64,000 nt of DNA, from assembly GCA_017621875.1 (NCBI GenBank), contig JAGASE010000001.1, positions 1 through 64,000 on the forward strand, in the 5' to 3' direction. The translations under genes were made by a program, and so were the position numbers. The notes beneath the pieces are model-generated. The model saw nothing but the letters and a program-made list of their open reading frames with translations. It had not been told where the DNA came from and did not search any database. Shown here in pieces: positions 24,696 to 34,364 of this stretch (within the stretch, counting starts at the first letter, position 1; each line of letters starts with the position of its first letter). The stretch is from Clostridia bacterium (GTDB lineage: Bacteria; Bacillota; Clostridia; UBA1381).

Positions 24696-25142
24696 ATGAA
24701 GGTTATTTTAAATCAGGACATTAAGGGCAAGGGAAAAAAGGGACAGCTTGTAGAGGTTTCGGACGGATATGCGAGAAATTATCTGTTGCCAAAGGGACTT
24801 GCAAAGGAAGCAACTAACACAAACATAAATATAATGAACGGTCAGAATGAATCCGAGGCATACCGCCAGAAGGTTGCACTGGAGGAGGCACAGGCTCAGA
24901 AGGAAAAAATGGAGGCTGTGGAGGTTGTTCTTACCGCAAAGGCGGGAGAGAACGGCAAGCTGTTCGGCTCAATAACCTCAAAGGACGTTGCCGAGGCTCT
25001 TACAATGCAGCATCACATTAAGCTGGACAAGAAGAAATTTGTTATGCCGGACGGCATAAAGACGCTTGGAACAACTACTGTTGATGTTAAAATCCACCAG
25101 GGTGTTACAGGAAAGCTGAAGGTTGTAGTTAAGGAACAGTAA
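24696..25142 (+). CDS. rplI: 50S ribosomal protein L9
   Basis: 148 residues. The N-terminal rRNA-binding domain has the signature GKGKKGQLVEVSDGYARNYL, here followed by LPKGLA. A long connecting helix and the C-terminal domain follow. GAAAGGATGG precedes the ATG. Confidence 0.97.
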   Translation: MKVILNQDIKGKGKKGQLVEVSDGYARNYLLPKGLAKEATNTNINIMNGQNESEAYRQKVALEEAQAQKEKMEAVEVVLTAKAGENGKLFGSITSKDVAEALTMQHHIKLDKKKFVMPDGIKTLGTTTVDVKIHQGVTGKLKVVVKEQ

Positions 25143-25172
25143 TATGCCGCAGGCAGAAGGAAGTGGGTTTGT

Positions 25173-26528
25173 ATGGCAGATGTTATGAATAATATGCAGG
25201 ATTACGAATTGCCGCACAGCCTTGAAGCGGAAAAGGCGGTAATCGGCTGTATTTTGCAGGATAATAAGGCTCTGTCGGCATCTGCGGAGCTGATAAAAGC
25301 GGAGGACTTTTATTTTGACGCAAACCGTGAGATTTTCACGGTTTCCATGGAGCTTTTTAATGAAAACACGCCTGTGGATATCGTTACGGTAAGCGACCGC
25401 CTCACGCGTTACGACAAGCTGGACGCTATTGGCGGAATCCCGTATCTTGCCTCGCTTGCGACAAGTATTTCCACTACGGAAAATGTGGCATATTATGCAC
25501 AGATTATTGCGGAAAAGGCAATTTTAAGACGACTTTCAACCGCGGCAACGGCGATAAATACGCTTGCCGTAAGCCAGGAGGGTGAAACCGACCGCGTTTT
25601 AGAGCAGGCGGAGCAGATTATCTTCGATGTTGCTGCAGGACGTGACAAAAGTGACATTGTTCCTGTGAGCGATATTATTATGAGCACCTATCAGGACATG
25701 GTTGAAAATGCCTCAAATCCGGACAAGCTGACAGGTCTTGCCACCGGCTTTGACGAGCTTAACCGCCGCTGCGGCGGCTTTCACGGCGGTGAGTTTATAC
25801 TGATTGCCGGAAGACCGGGTATGGGTAAATCAAGCTTTGCGGTTAATATCGCCGAGCATGTCGCGATAAACGACGGCAAGACTGTCGCGGTTTTTAACCT
25901 CGAAATGCCCAAGGAAGCGATTTTGAAACGTATTTTATGCTCGCAGGCACTTATAGATTCGAGTAAAATCCTTACAGGAAAATTTGAGGGTGAGGATTGG
26001 GCAAGACTGGGAAGATACCTTGATAAAATCGCCGTTGCACCGATTTATATAGATGATTCTCCGCTTGTTACCGTCTCTGAAATCAGGGCGAAATGCCACA
26101 GATTAAAGCAGACAAAGGGACTTGCGATGATTATAATAGACTATCTGCAGCTTATGCAAGGCTCAGGACGTACCGATTCGCGTCAGCAGGAGATTTCCGA
26201 AATTTCACGTTCCTTAAAGGTTATGGCAAAGGAGCTTGATGTGCCTGTAATCGCACTGTCACAGCTGTCGCGTGCGGTCGAGGGCAGACAGGACAAGCGT
26301 CCGATGCTTTCGGATATTCGTGAGTCGGGTTCTATCGAGCAGGACGCGGATATGGTGGTATTTTTGTACCGCGACGAATATTATAATCCCGATACCGAGG
26401 ATAAAAATGTTGCCGAGGTAATTCTTGCCAAGCACAGAGCCGGTGAAACAGGCATGTTCAAGCTGGGCTGGCAGGGCAGATATACAAAATTTATCAATAT
26501 TGATTATCACGCAAGGGAAGAGCAGTAA
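25173..26528 (+). CDS. dnaB: replicative DNA helicase
   Basis: 451 residues. The N-terminal DnaB domain starts at PHSLEAEKAVIGCIL. The RecA-like core has Walker A AGRPGMGKSS (about 211-220), Walker B MIIIDYLQLM and the SQLSRAVEGR..KRPMLSDIRESGSIEQDAD region. Complete, no intein. It follows rplI as in most Bacillota. Confidence 0.97.
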   Translation: MADVMNNMQDYELPHSLEAEKAVIGCILQDNKALSASAELIKAEDFYFDANREIFTVSMELFNENTPVDIVTVSDRLTRYDKLDAIGGIPYLASLATSISTTENVAYYAQIIAEKAILRRLSTAATAINTLAVSQEGETDRVLEQAEQIIFDVAAGRDKSDIVPVSDIIMSTYQDMVENASNPDKLTGLATGFDELNRRCGGFHGGEFILIAGRPGMGKSSFAVNIAEHVAINDGKTVAVFNLEMPKEAILKRILCSQALIDSSKILTGKFEGEDWARLGRYLDKIAVAPIYIDDSPLVTVSEIRAKCHRLKQTKGLAMIIIDYLQLMQGSGRTDSRQQEISEISRSLKVMAKELDVPVIALSQLSRAVEGRQDKRPMLSDIRESGSIEQDADMVVFLYRDEYYNPDTEDKNVAEVILAKHRAGETGMFKLGWQGRYTKFINIDYHAREEQ

Positions 26529-26530
26529 AG

Positions 26531-27841
26531 ATGGATATTCTGAAAATTGTTCAAAATACAATCAAGGAGCATTCTCTGCTTGAAGAAAATGACCGCGTTT
26601 TGGTAGGTTTTTCGGGCGGTGCGGATTCAACCGCACTTCTGCACATACTTTGCACGCTTGCACCAAAGCTGGGGCTTACGGTAGCGTGTGCACATATCAA
26701 TCATGGTCTTCGTGAAACCGCAGACAGGGATATGAATTTCTGCCGGAGGCTGTGCGAGCAGCTCGGAGTGCCGTTTTATTGCCTGTGTGCGGACATAAAG
26801 AGCGGTGCAAAGGCAGCCGGCGATAGCGAGGAGCTGTATGCACGCAAGGTCAGGTATGACTATTTTGACTCACTGGGCTTTGATAAAATTGCAACGGCCC
26901 ACAATAAAAATGACGTTGCCGAAACGCTGCTGTTTAATTTTATGCGAGGTGCGTCGGTCAAGGGGCTTTCGGGAATACCCTATATGCGTGGCAATATAAT
27001 CAGACCTCTGCTTGATGTGAAAAAAGAGGAAATTATCGGCTTTTGCCGCGAAAACGGCTATGATTTTGTGACAGATGAGACCAATTTTGAGGCAATATAT
27101 TCGCGGAATAAAATCCGTCTTGACCTGATACCGCAGATTGAACATGAGTTCAACCCCAACTTTGTTGAGGTGGTAACCAGAAATTCACGGCTTTTTGCAC
27201 AGGACAGCGATTTTCTGGAAAAATTGGCACAAGAGAAGTACAGCGGCGAAATTCGTGCGGAGGAGCTAAAGTCACTTGAACCTTCGATAAGTCAGCGTGT
27301 TTTGCAGCTGCACTGGAAAAAGTCCGCGATGTGCGAGGAAAATCTGGGACTAGCGTATATAGAGGATATCCTTGAGCTTGCCGAAAAAAACAGGACAGGC
27401 AGCCGAATAGACCTGCCGCAGGGCTTTGAGGCAAGGCTCGAATACGGAGTATTGACTATAGCAAAAAAACGTGATATGCTTAGCTTTGAATATAAAATTT
27501 ATCCGCAAAAGGTGTTAAACATTCCCGAAATAGGGAAGAATATACTTATATATCCCGTAAGTGAAAACGGAGATTTTTATCTTGACGGCGAGGAGCATTT
27601 GACAGTCAGAAGCAGACGGAGCGGCGATACCTTCTGCCCTGTGGGAATGAACGGTACTAAAAAGCTGTCCGACTTTTTCAGCGACAAAAAAATTCCGCGT
27701 TCAAAAAGAGATGAAATCCCTATTTTAACCTATAAGGGTGATATTGTATCTGTCGGCGGTATGCGGAGCGACAGACGGTTTTTTGATAAATCGAATAAGG
27801 CATACAAAATAGAAATAAAGGAGGCTGAAAATGCAGAATAG
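26531..27841 (+). CDS. tilS: tRNA(Ile)-lysidine synthase
   Basis: 436 residues. The PP-loop is SGGADSTAL (about 29-37), the family motif is HINHGLRE, and a C-terminal TilS domain lies at about 360-430 ([22 protein letters not shown], split). It makes lysidine at C34 of the AUA-reading tRNA. It begins 2 bp after dnaB and overlaps ftsH by 11 bp. The hpt gene often found between tilS and ftsH is absent. Confidence 0.95.
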   Translation: MDILKIVQNTIKEHSLLEENDRVLVGFSGGADSTALLHILCTLAPKLGLTVACAHINHGLRETADRDMNFCRRLCEQLGVPFYCLCADIKSGAKAAGDSEELYARKVRYDYFDSLGFDKIATAHNKNDVAETLLFNFMRGASVKGLSGIPYMRGNIIRPLLDVKKEEIIGFCRENGYDFVTDETNFEAIYSRNKIRLDLIPQIEHEFNPNFVEVVTRNSRLFAQDSDFLEKLAQEKYSGEIRAEELKSLEPSISQRVLQLHWKKSAMCEENLGLAYIEDILELAEKNRTGSRIDLPQGFEARLEYGVLTIAKKRDMLSFEYKIYPQKVLNIPEIGKNILIYPVSENGDFYLDGEEHLTVRSRRSGDTFCPVGMNGTKKLSDFFSDKKIPRSKRDEIPILTYKGDIVSVGGMRSDRRFFDKSNKAYKIEIKEAENAE

Positions 27842-29651
27842 AAGCAGAAACATATTTGGCTGGATAATGGCGATAAGTGCAATATTTTTGATTTACACGC
27901 TGTTTTCAAGCAATATGAACGGGACGATTCAGTCTAATTATTCTTCACTTTTAAAGTGCATACGCAGCGGAGTAGTGTCGGAGCTGTATATCGATGACAC
28001 AACCGCTGTTGCAGTAGTCGGAGAGGAGCGTATTTCCTGCGAAATTCCGTCCAAGGAGGTTTTGCAGGCAGATGTGGGCGAGGAAATTCTGGCACAGGCA
28101 GAGGCAGGCACATTAAAATATCAGGTTGCACCAAAGAGTGTATCGTGGGTGGATTACCTGATTCCGATTTCCTCAATACTTATGCTGGTTTTGTTCTTTT
28201 TCCTGATTTTGCAGCAGAGCGGCGGCAAGGGAGCGGCTAATTTCACAAAAAGCCGTGCAAGGCTTGATACCGAAGATAGCCGCAAAGTAAAATTCAGCGA
28301 TGTTGCGGGAGCTCAAGAGGAAAAAGAGGAGCTGATGGAGCTTGTTGAGTTCCTGAAAAATCCGCAGAAATTCATAGCACTCGGAGCAAGAATACCAAAG
28401 GGCGTGCTTTTGGTAGGCTCACCGGGTACGGGTAAAACATTGCTTGCACGAGCTGTTGCCGGCGAGGCAGGAGTGCCTTTCTTCTCAATTTCCGGCTCGG
28501 ATTTTGTGGAGCTTTATGTGGGTGTCGGTGCGTCGCGTGTGCGTGATATGTTCGCACAAGCGAAAAAGTCAAGACCGTGCATAATTTTTATCGACGAAAT
28601 CGATGCTGTCGGCAGACGCCGCGGTGCAGGAATGGGCGGCGGTCACGATGAGCGTGAGCAGACGCTGAATCAGCTTCTTGTTGAGATGGACGGCTTCGGT
28701 AAAAATGAGGGAATTATAATAATGGCGGCAACAAACCGTCCCGATATTCTTGACCCGGCACTTTTAAGACCGGGACGCTTTGACAGGCAGGTGGTCGTTG
28801 ACAAGCCGGATTCAAAGGGCAGAGAGGAAATTCTGCGTGTTCATTGCCGCAATAAAAATGTGGCAAAGGACGTTGATTTGGCAAAAATCGCACGTGCGAC
28901 TGTCGGATATACCGGTGCAGACCTTGAAAATGTGATGAACGAGGCAGCAATTTTCGCGGCACGAAGAAATAAAGTGGAAATCGATGAAAAGGACATCGAG
29001 GACGCAAATATAAAGGTAATGATGGGACCGCAGAAGACCTCGCAGGTGGTTACCGAGAAGGAAAAACACCTTACGGCTTACCATGAGGCAGGTCATGCGG
29101 TGCTTACAAAGCTGGTATCCTCAAGGGATACGGTGCGGCAGGTATCGATAATTCCGAGAGGCAGAGCCGGCGGCTATACAATGCATATCCCGGAGGAGGA
29201 TACATGGTATTACGGCAGAAAGGATATACTCAGTGATATTGTAATTCTTTTGGGCGGCCGCGTTGCAGAGGAGCTGATGATGGACGATATTTCAACGGGT
29301 GCCTCATCTGACTTAAAGCGTGCAACTCAGCTTGCACGTGAGATGGTTGCAAAATATGGAATGAGTGAGGATATCGGACCGATTTGCTACGACAGCGAGG
29401 ACGAGGTGTTCTTAGGTCGTGATTACGGTCATTCCAAGCAGTATTCCGAGACGACTGCATCGCAGATTGACAGGGCAGTTGAACAGCTTTTGAAGAGTCA
29501 GTATGACAGAGCAAAAGCACTTCTTTCCGATAATTTGGAAAGACTTAAACGTGTAGCAGAAGCTTTGCTTGAGCATGAGGTTATAGATGAAGCAGAGTTT
29601 TTGAAATATTATAATAACGAAGGAGATTTAAAAAATGAAACAAGTAACTAA
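27831..29651 (+). CDS. ftsH: ATP-dependent zinc metalloprotease FtsH
   Basis: 606 residues. Two membrane helices (about 7-25 and 107-127) flank an extracytoplasmic domain. The AAA module has Walker A GSPGTGKT (about 196-203), Walker [12 protein letters not shown] and the pore motif FVELYVG. The protease site is HEAGHAV (about 416-422). It degrades membrane and short-lived cytoplasmic proteins. Co-translated with tilS. Confidence 0.97.
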   Translation: MQNRSRNIFGWIMAISAIFLIYTLFSSNMNGTIQSNYSSLLKCIRSGVVSELYIDDTTAVAVVGEERISCEIPSKEVLQADVGEEILAQAEAGTLKYQVAPKSVSWVDYLIPISSILMLVLFFFLILQQSGGKGAANFTKSRARLDTEDSRKVKFSDVAGAQEEKEELMELVEFLKNPQKFIALGARIPKGVLLVGSPGTGKTLLARAVAGEAGVPFFSISGSDFVELYVGVGASRVRDMFAQAKKSRPCIIFIDEIDAVGRRRGAGMGGGHDEREQTLNQLLVEMDGFGKNEGIIIMAATNRPDILDPALLRPGRFDRQVVVDKPDSKGREEILRVHCRNKNVAKDVDLAKIARATVGYTGADLENVMNEAAIFAARRNKVEIDEKDIEDANIKVMMGPQKTSQVVTEKEKHLTAYHEAGHAVLTKLVSSRDTVRQVSIIPRGRAGGYTMHIPEEDTWYYGRKDILSDIVILLGGRVAEELMMDDISTGASSDLKRATQLAREMVAKYGMSEDIGPICYDSEDEVFLGRDYGHSKQYSETTASQIDRAVEQLLKSQYDRAKALLSDNLERLKRVAEALLEHEVIDEAEFLKYYNNEGDLKNETSN

Positions 29652-29838
29652 GGATATGATTATCAGAGAGGTTTTGGAGCTGGACCCGGGCTGTGCCGAA
29701 TTTTTACTCAGAATCGGTATGCATTGCCTCGGCTGCCCGTCGGCAAGCGGCGAAAGCTTAGAAATGGCATGTGCAGTGCATGGGGCTGATGTTGATAAGC
29801 TGGTTAAGGACCTTAATGAGTATTTGGAGGATAAATAA
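29635..29838 (+). CDS. DUF1858 domain protein
   Basis: 67 residues, ATG inside the ftsH end (17-bp overlap) with GAAGGAG upstream. The pattern D-P-G-C-A-E-F-L-L and the [16 protein letters not shown] segment with its CxxC pair match DUF1858, also seen as the N-terminal part of ScdA and of some hybrid-cluster-associated proteins. It probably binds iron-sulfur or acts in disulfide chemistry. Role unproven. Confidence 0.85.
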   Translation: MKQVTKDMIIREVLELDPGCAEFLLRIGMHCLGCPSASGESLEMACAVHGADVDKLVKDLNEYLEDK

Positions 29839-29840
29839 CC

Positions 29841-31085
29841 ATGGAGGATTTGTCTTGGAGTATAATGCTTTTGCTGGTATTGATTACGTTTTCGGCGTAT
29901 TTCTCTGCCACCGAAACAGCATTTTCGTCCCTTAACAGAATAAGGCTTAAAAATGATGCCCAAAAGGGAGATAAACGTGCTCAAAAAGCACTTGATATGT
30001 GTGAAAAATATGATAAGCTGTTGTCAACGATTTTGATAGGAAACAATATAGTAAATATCATGTCAACCTCTGTGGCAACGGCATTGTTTGTAGTGTATTT
30101 TCCGCAGAACGGCGTGGCATTGTCTACGGTTGTTATGACGATTGCTGTGCTGATCTTCGGCGAAATTCTGCCGAAAAGCATGGCAAAGGAAAAGCCGGAG
30201 GCATTCGCGAAGTTTTCAGCACCGTTGATTTCAGTCCTGCTTACAGTACTTACACCGGTGAACTATGTGTTTTCACTTTTAAAAGCGGGAGTTAAAAAGC
30301 TTCTAAAAATAGACGGGGACAATTCCATCACAGATAAAGAGCTTCTCACAATGGTTGAGGAGGCAAAAAATGACGGCGGCATAAATGAGGACGAGGGACA
30401 TCTTTTGATAAGTGCCATTGAGTTTTACGATTTGGACGTGTCAGATATTTTGACGCCGAGAGTGGACGTTGTTGCTGTAGATATTGAGGATGACCGCGAA
30501 AGTATTAAAACGGCTTTCCGCGTGAGTGGCTTTTCGCGTTTGCCGGTTTACCGCGATACGGTGGATAATATTATCGGAATCATAAATGAGAAGGACTTTC
30601 ATTATGCGGAGGATATACAAAAGATTATTTCGCCGGCTGTGTTTGTGCTTGAAAATATGAAAATTTCAAAGGTTATGACGCTTTTGCAGCATAAAAAATC
30701 ACACCTTGCCGTAGTTACCGACGAATATGGCGGAACGGTAGGCGTGGTGAGCCTTGAGGATATTATAGAAGAGCTTGTAGGCGAAATCTGGGACGAACAC
30801 GATTTGGTTAAGGAGGATTTCTGCAGACTGTCTGCTAACCGATATAAGGTCAGCGGAAATGCCTCGGTGGATAAGATGTTTGAGGTTTTCGGACTTAAAG
30901 AGGACGAGGAAATTGAAAGCACTACCGTAAGCGGCTGGATTACCGAGGTGCTGGGAAGAATCCCGGAAAAGGGCGAGAATTTTGACTATGAGAATCTTAC
31001 CATAATCGTAACAAAAGCGGAGCAAAACCGAGTGGTTGAGGTTATGATAACAAAAATTCCTAACGCTCAAGAGAAAGGCGAATAA
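29841..31085 (+). CDS. CNNM/CorC-type membrane protein with CBS pair
   Basis: 414 residues. An N-terminal DUF21 membrane domain (about 1-170, STRYFSATETAFSS-type opening FSAYFSATETAFSSLNR, FGEILPKSMAKEK) is followed by two CBS domains (about 195-320) and a C-terminal CorC/HlyC domain (about 335-410, TEYGGTVGVVSLEDIIEELVG-type sequence at the end of the CBS pair). The family, annotated as hemolysin-like, transports or regulates Mg2+. GGAGG lies 10 bases upstream. It completes the ftsH operon. Confidence 0.9.
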   Translation: MEDLSWSIMLLLVLITFSAYFSATETAFSSLNRIRLKNDAQKGDKRAQKALDMCEKYDKLLSTILIGNNIVNIMSTSVATALFVVYFPQNGVALSTVVMTIAVLIFGEILPKSMAKEKPEAFAKFSAPLISVLLTVLTPVNYVFSLLKAGVKKLLKIDGDNSITDKELLTMVEEAKNDGGINEDEGHLLISAIEFYDLDVSDILTPRVDVVAVDIEDDRESIKTAFRVSGFSRLPVYRDTVDNIIGIINEKDFHYAEDIQKIISPAVFVLENMKISKVMTLLQHKKSHLAVVTDEYGGTVGVVSLEDIIEELVGEIWDEHDLVKEDFCRLSANRYKVSGNASVDKMFEVFGLKEDEEIESTTVSGWITEVLGRIPEKGENFDYENLTIIVTKAEQNRVVEVMITKIPNAQEKGE

Positions 31086-31275
31086 ACCTTCGCTCAATAA
31101 TCTGCCATTTAACAAGACTGTTATTGGATAAATTGCTCATGAAAATGAGCAATTTTTTGTTTAGCGGCTTGTTTTCGAGTATATTTTTCTCAGCAATTTT
31201 TGTGCATAGGTCGGCACACAGATCGCAAAAAAATCCGTATAAGCAAAGTTTTGTTGAAAGTAATATGAGTTTCAT
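31060..31275 (-). CDS. possible small cysteine-containing protein
   Basis: A 71-codon frame starts at the ATG at 31275 with AAAAGGAGCTGTGAC in front, a better ribosome binding site than chance. The first 30 residues are hydrophobic with three cysteines (LCLYGFFCDLCADLC). The rest runs through the terminator hairpin and antisense to the end of the CBS gene, which argues against the full length being conserved. CATACTAT, a sigma-E/K-like -10 box, lies just upstream. Real gene status is uncertain. Confidence 0.3.
   Translation of the reverse strand: MKLILLSTKLCLYGFFCDLCADLCTKIAEKNILENKPLNKKLLIFMSNLSNNSLVKWQIIERRFIRLSLER
31131..31160 (+). terminator. terminator of the gdpP-ftsH region operon
   Basis: TTGCTCAT and ATGAGCAA pair around GAAA and are followed by TTTTTT. 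It lies 46 bp after the CBS-protein stop. Confidence 0.9.
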
Positions 31276-31408
31276 GTCACAGCTCCTTTTCCATAGTATG
31301 GTCGTATTTGAGGGTTTTATGTGTTAAAAATCTTTATTTAATTTTCGGATTTAATAAACTTACGAAAACGGGAAATACTATAAAAAAGCATTTGTTACCA
31401 AATTGTAA

Positions 31409-31437
31409 TTGAAAATACAGGGAAATAATAGTATAAT
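31409..31437 (+). promoter_or_regulatory. promoter of the FtsW/RodA gene
   Basis: TTGAAA (31409-31414), 17 bases, TATAAT (31432-31437), giving a very short leader of about 17 nt before the TTG start. Confidence 0.75.
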
Positions 31438-31460
31438 GGTCTAAAAGGAGAGTGAAACTT

Positions 31461-32579
31461 TTGAAACGTAAGGAAAACGTACAGATACGCGGATACGACA
31501 GCTTTTTGCTTGCAATTACTATTATTACCGCGATTGTGGGAATTGTAGTTATATATAGTGCAACGCGTTCGATGAATACATATTCAAATGTAATTGTTCA
31601 GACGGGAGCATTTGTAATCGGCGTGCTGATGATGCTGATAATCAGTAAAATTGACTATCATTTTTTTGGATATGTGTCAATGCCGATTTATGCGGTTTGT
31701 ATCCTGATGCTTATAGCGGTTTTGATTGTCGGCTCAACCGGCAACTGGGGTGCGAGAAGCTGGATTCGCTTTGGACCTATCGGAATCCAGCCTACCGAAA
31801 TATGTAAAATCGGCTTTGCAATAACCTTTGCACGTCATCTGTCCTTGACAAATCAGCGGATAAATCGTCCACTTACCGTACTGTTGCTGCTTGTGCATTT
31901 GGGTGTACTGCTTGTGTTGATTATGCTGCAGCCCGATGCGGGCAGTGCAATGGTTTTTTGCTTTATGTTTGCTGTAATGGTATTTGCGGCAGGAATTTCC
32001 TTTAAATATATAATTCCTGCTGTAGTAGGAATTGCGGCATCGGCACCGCTTGCGTATATGTTTCTTTTGAGTGATTATCAGAAACATAGAATACAAGTGT
32101 TTTTCAATCCCGAAATGGACAAGCTCGGCAGCGGATATAATGTCATTCAGTCTAAAATTGCCGTCGGTTCGGGACAGATTTTCGGTAAGGGATATCTTAA
32201 AGGAACGCAGAACCAGATGGGCTTTCTGCCTACAAAGCACACTGATTTTATTTTCAGTGTGATTGCGGAGGAGTTTGGCTTTATAGGAGCACTTTTGGTG
32301 ATTTTACTTCTGTTTTTGATTATTGCAAGATGTATAAAGGCGGCTCAGGAGGCAAACGATTTGTTCGGAAAATATATGTGTATGGGAATTGCGGCGATGC
32401 TGATTTTTCATACCTTTGAAAATGCGGGAATGTGCATCGGACTGATGCCGGTAACGGGTATTCCGCTGCCGTTTATCAGCTATGGCGGAACATCGCTTTT
32501 AACAAATATGATGGCGATTGGAATTGTGCTTTCGGTAACACGGCATTCACATGGAACAAAAATAGGATATAGAGCATAA
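31461..32579 (+). CDS. FtsW/RodA/SpoVE family peptidoglycan polymerase
   Basis: 372 residues with about ten membrane helices. I prefer the TTG at 31461 (AAAGGAGA ten bases upstream) over the in-frame GTG at 31452, which abuts the ribosome binding site. The SEDS landmarks are present: ARSWIRFGPIGIQPTEICKIG, LQPDAGSAMVF, QNQMGFLPTKHTDFIFSVIAEE (split) and PFISYGGTSLL near the C-terminus. The catalytic Asp lies in LQPDAG. SEDS proteins polymerise glycan strands with a class B PBP. The RodA type fits best, but SpoVE/FtsW cannot be excluded. No PBP gene adjoins it. Confidence 0.9.
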   Translation: MKRKENVQIRGYDSFLLAITIITAIVGIVVIYSATRSMNTYSNVIVQTGAFVIGVLMMLIISKIDYHFFGYVSMPIYAVCILMLIAVLIVGSTGNWGARSWIRFGPIGIQPTEICKIGFAITFARHLSLTNQRINRPLTVLLLLVHLGVLLVLIMLQPDAGSAMVFCFMFAVMVFAAGISFKYIIPAVVGIAASAPLAYMFLLSDYQKHRIQVFFNPEMDKLGSGYNVIQSKIAVGSGQIFGKGYLKGTQNQMGFLPTKHTDFIFSVIAEEFGFIGALLVILLLFLIIARCIKAAQEANDLFGKYMCMGIAAMLIFHTFENAGMCIGLMPVTGIPLPFISYGGTSLLTNMMAIGIVLSVTRHSHGTKIGYRA

Positions 32580-32613
32580 AAATATCGGAAAGCATTTGCT
32601 TTCCGATATTTTT
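32580..32613. terminator. bidirectional terminator
   Basis: AAATATCGGAAAGC and GCTTTCCGATATTT pair around ATTT with T and A tracts on both sides. It separates the SEDS gene from the convergent transporter operon. Confidence 0.9.
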
Positions 32614-32639
32614 ATGCAGTCTGAAACCACAGCCTTAAA

Positions 32640-33413
32640 TCAGTTTCCACATTCGATGGAAATTTCGTTAAATATTTTCAGGAAATCGTCAATGGTATGC
32701 TTTCTGCGTTCCTCGCCCTTTATATCAAGGACAATTCCGCCCTCGTGCATCATAACCGTTCGTGTACCGTATTCAACCGCGTGGCGGAGATTGTGCGTTA
32801 CCATAAGGGTGGTGATTCCCTTTTCCTTAACCACCTTGTCGGTAAGCGTCATAACAATATCACTGGATTTTGGGTCAAGAGCCGCCGTGTGTTCGTCCAA
32901 AAGCAGCAGAGTGGGAGTCTGCATTGTTGCCATAATAAGAGCGAGTGCCTGACGCTGACCGCCGGAAAGTGTTCCTGCCAGCGTTTCCATGCGGTTTTCA
33001 AGCCCCATTCCCAAAAGCTCAAGCTGACTGCGGTAAAAGTCGCGGCGTTTGGTGTTGAGACCTTTTGTGAGACCATAGCTTTTGCCCTTGTTATCCGCCA
33101 GCGACATATTTTCCATAATAGTCATGGACGGACATGTGCCGGTCGACGGATTCTGAAACACTCGTGCTATCTTTGCCGCACGCCTGTAGTTTTTATGCTT
33201 TGTTATATCGCGACCGTCCAAAATAACACTGCCGCTGTCGGGCTGAATATCGCCCGAAATAATATTAAGAGCAGTGGTTTTGCCCGAACCGTTACTGCCT
33301 ACGATTGCAACAAATTCGCCGCTTTCAATTGTAAGGTTAAAGCCTTCAAACAGGATTTTCTCATCTATTGTTCCTGCGTTAAATTTTTTGTTTATGTCTA
33401 AAAGCTCAAGCAT
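32640..33413 (-). CDS. TrpXYZ-type ABC transporter, ATPase
   Basis: 257 residues from the ATG at 33413 (MLELLDINKKF) with GGGAGG eight bases upstream. The GTG two codons earlier sits too close to the ribosome binding site. Walker A is VGSNGSGKTT, the signature TLSGGQRQALALIMA and Walker B LLLDEHTAALDPKS. DEHTAALDP, with His after DE, is typical of this importer group (BmpA/TrpX-type systems). It overlaps the permease gene by 8 bp. Confidence 0.85.
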   Translation of the reverse strand: MLELLDINKKFNAGTIDEKILFEGFNLTIESGEFVAIVGSNGSGKTTALNIISGDIQPDSGSVILDGRDITKHKNYRRAAKIARVFQNPSTGTCPSMTIMENMSLADNKGKSYGLTKGLNTKRRDFYRSQLELLGMGLENRMETLAGTLSGGQRQALALIMATMQTPTLLLLDEHTAALDPKSSDIVMTLTDKVVKEKGITTLMVTHNLRHAVEYGTRTVMMHEGGIVLDIKGEERRKHTIDDFLKIFNEISIECGN

Positions 33414-34287
33414 TTTCACTGCCTCCCTTCGGCTTGGATAAAACGTTGTTTAAGAGAAGAGTTAAAAGGAAAAGCAGAGTGACCACAAGCTTTGTATCGG
33501 AGGACTGAAGTCCCGAGGAAATCGCAATAGTGATACATGCCTTGTAGATGACCATTCCGAGAATAACTCCTGTTGTAACCTTTAAAAATCTCAGTTTTTT
33601 GAAAACCGTTGTGCCGATAATAACTGCGGCAAGCCCCATAACCATAGTACCCGTACCCGATGAAATATCGAATTGCATTGTACGCTGGCAGTAGAGTGCC
33701 CCCGAAAGTCCTACAAGACCGTTCGCGATTGCAAGACCGATAACTTTGATTTTGCCGGGATTTTGTGCGAGTGTTACAACCAGTCCTTCATTATCGCCGA
33801 CGCTTTTTAACAGGAATCCCGATTTCGTTTTCAGATATAAATCAAGCAGAATTTTTACTGCTATGGCGATTATGAGCAGAATTATCAGATATCTGTACGC
33901 ATGCAGCGGATTGCCTTCGGGGATAATATCAAATATGGTCGGAAGCCCCATCAGAAACTCATTCGGGGAGCCGACGATGCGGTAGTTTATCGAATAAAGA
34001 CCCGTCATAACAAGAATGCCTGATAAAAGGTCCTTTATTCTCAGCTTGATATGTAAAAAACCTGTGATACAGCCGGCGATAACTCCTGCCGCGGTTGCTG
34101 CAATAAGGCAGAGCCACGGATTTACGCCTAAAGTTACCAAAGCCGCACTGATTGCCGCACCAAGCGGAAATGTTCCGTCAACCGTAAGGTCGGGGAAGTC
34201 TAAAATTTTATAGCTGATATAAATTCCGAGAGCCATAATTCCATAGATAAACCCCTGCTCCAAAATTCCAATTAAAATACCTGACAT
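33406..34287 (-). CDS. TrpXYZ-type ABC transporter, permease
   Basis: 293 residues with eight or nine membrane helices, related to the branched-chain/LivH-type permease fold (FPDLTVDGTFPLGAAISAAL near the N-terminus, ANGLVGLSGALY in the coupling region). GAAAGGAATTTTTTT precedes the ATG. It follows the binding-protein gene after a 77-bp gap with a strong hairpin. Confidence 0.85.
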   Translation of the reverse strand: MSGILIGILEQGFIYGIMALGIYISYKILDFPDLTVDGTFPLGAAISAALVTLGVNPWLCLIAATAAGVIAGCITGFLHIKLRIKDLLSGILVMTGLYSINYRIVGSPNEFLMGLPTIFDIIPEGNPLHAYRYLIILLIIAIAVKILLDLYLKTKSGFLLKSVGDNEGLVVTLAQNPGKIKVIGLAIANGLVGLSGALYCQRTMQFDISSGTGTMVMGLAAVIIGTTVFKKLRFLKVTTGVILGMVIYKACITIAISSGLQSSDTKLVVTLLFLLTLLLNNVLSKPKGGSENA

Positions 34288-34330
34288 AAAAAAATTCCTT
34301 TCGTGTAAATAACTAATAAATACTAATTAC

Positions 34331-34351
34331 AGGGCAGCCAACGGCTGCCCT
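34331..34351 (-). promoter_or_regulatory. intercistronic hairpin after the binding-protein gene
   Basis: AGGGCAGCC and GGCTGCCCT form a perfect 9-bp stem with a 3-base loop and no T tract. Such hairpins commonly protect the upstream binding-protein mRNA and raise its level over that of the membrane subunits. Confidence 0.6.
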
Positions 34352-34364
34352 TTGTAAGTATGTA

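Noticed and set aside
32697-33401. 234-codon plus-strand frame
   Set aside because: Antisense to the transporter ATPase gene with intact Walker motifs. Shadow frame.
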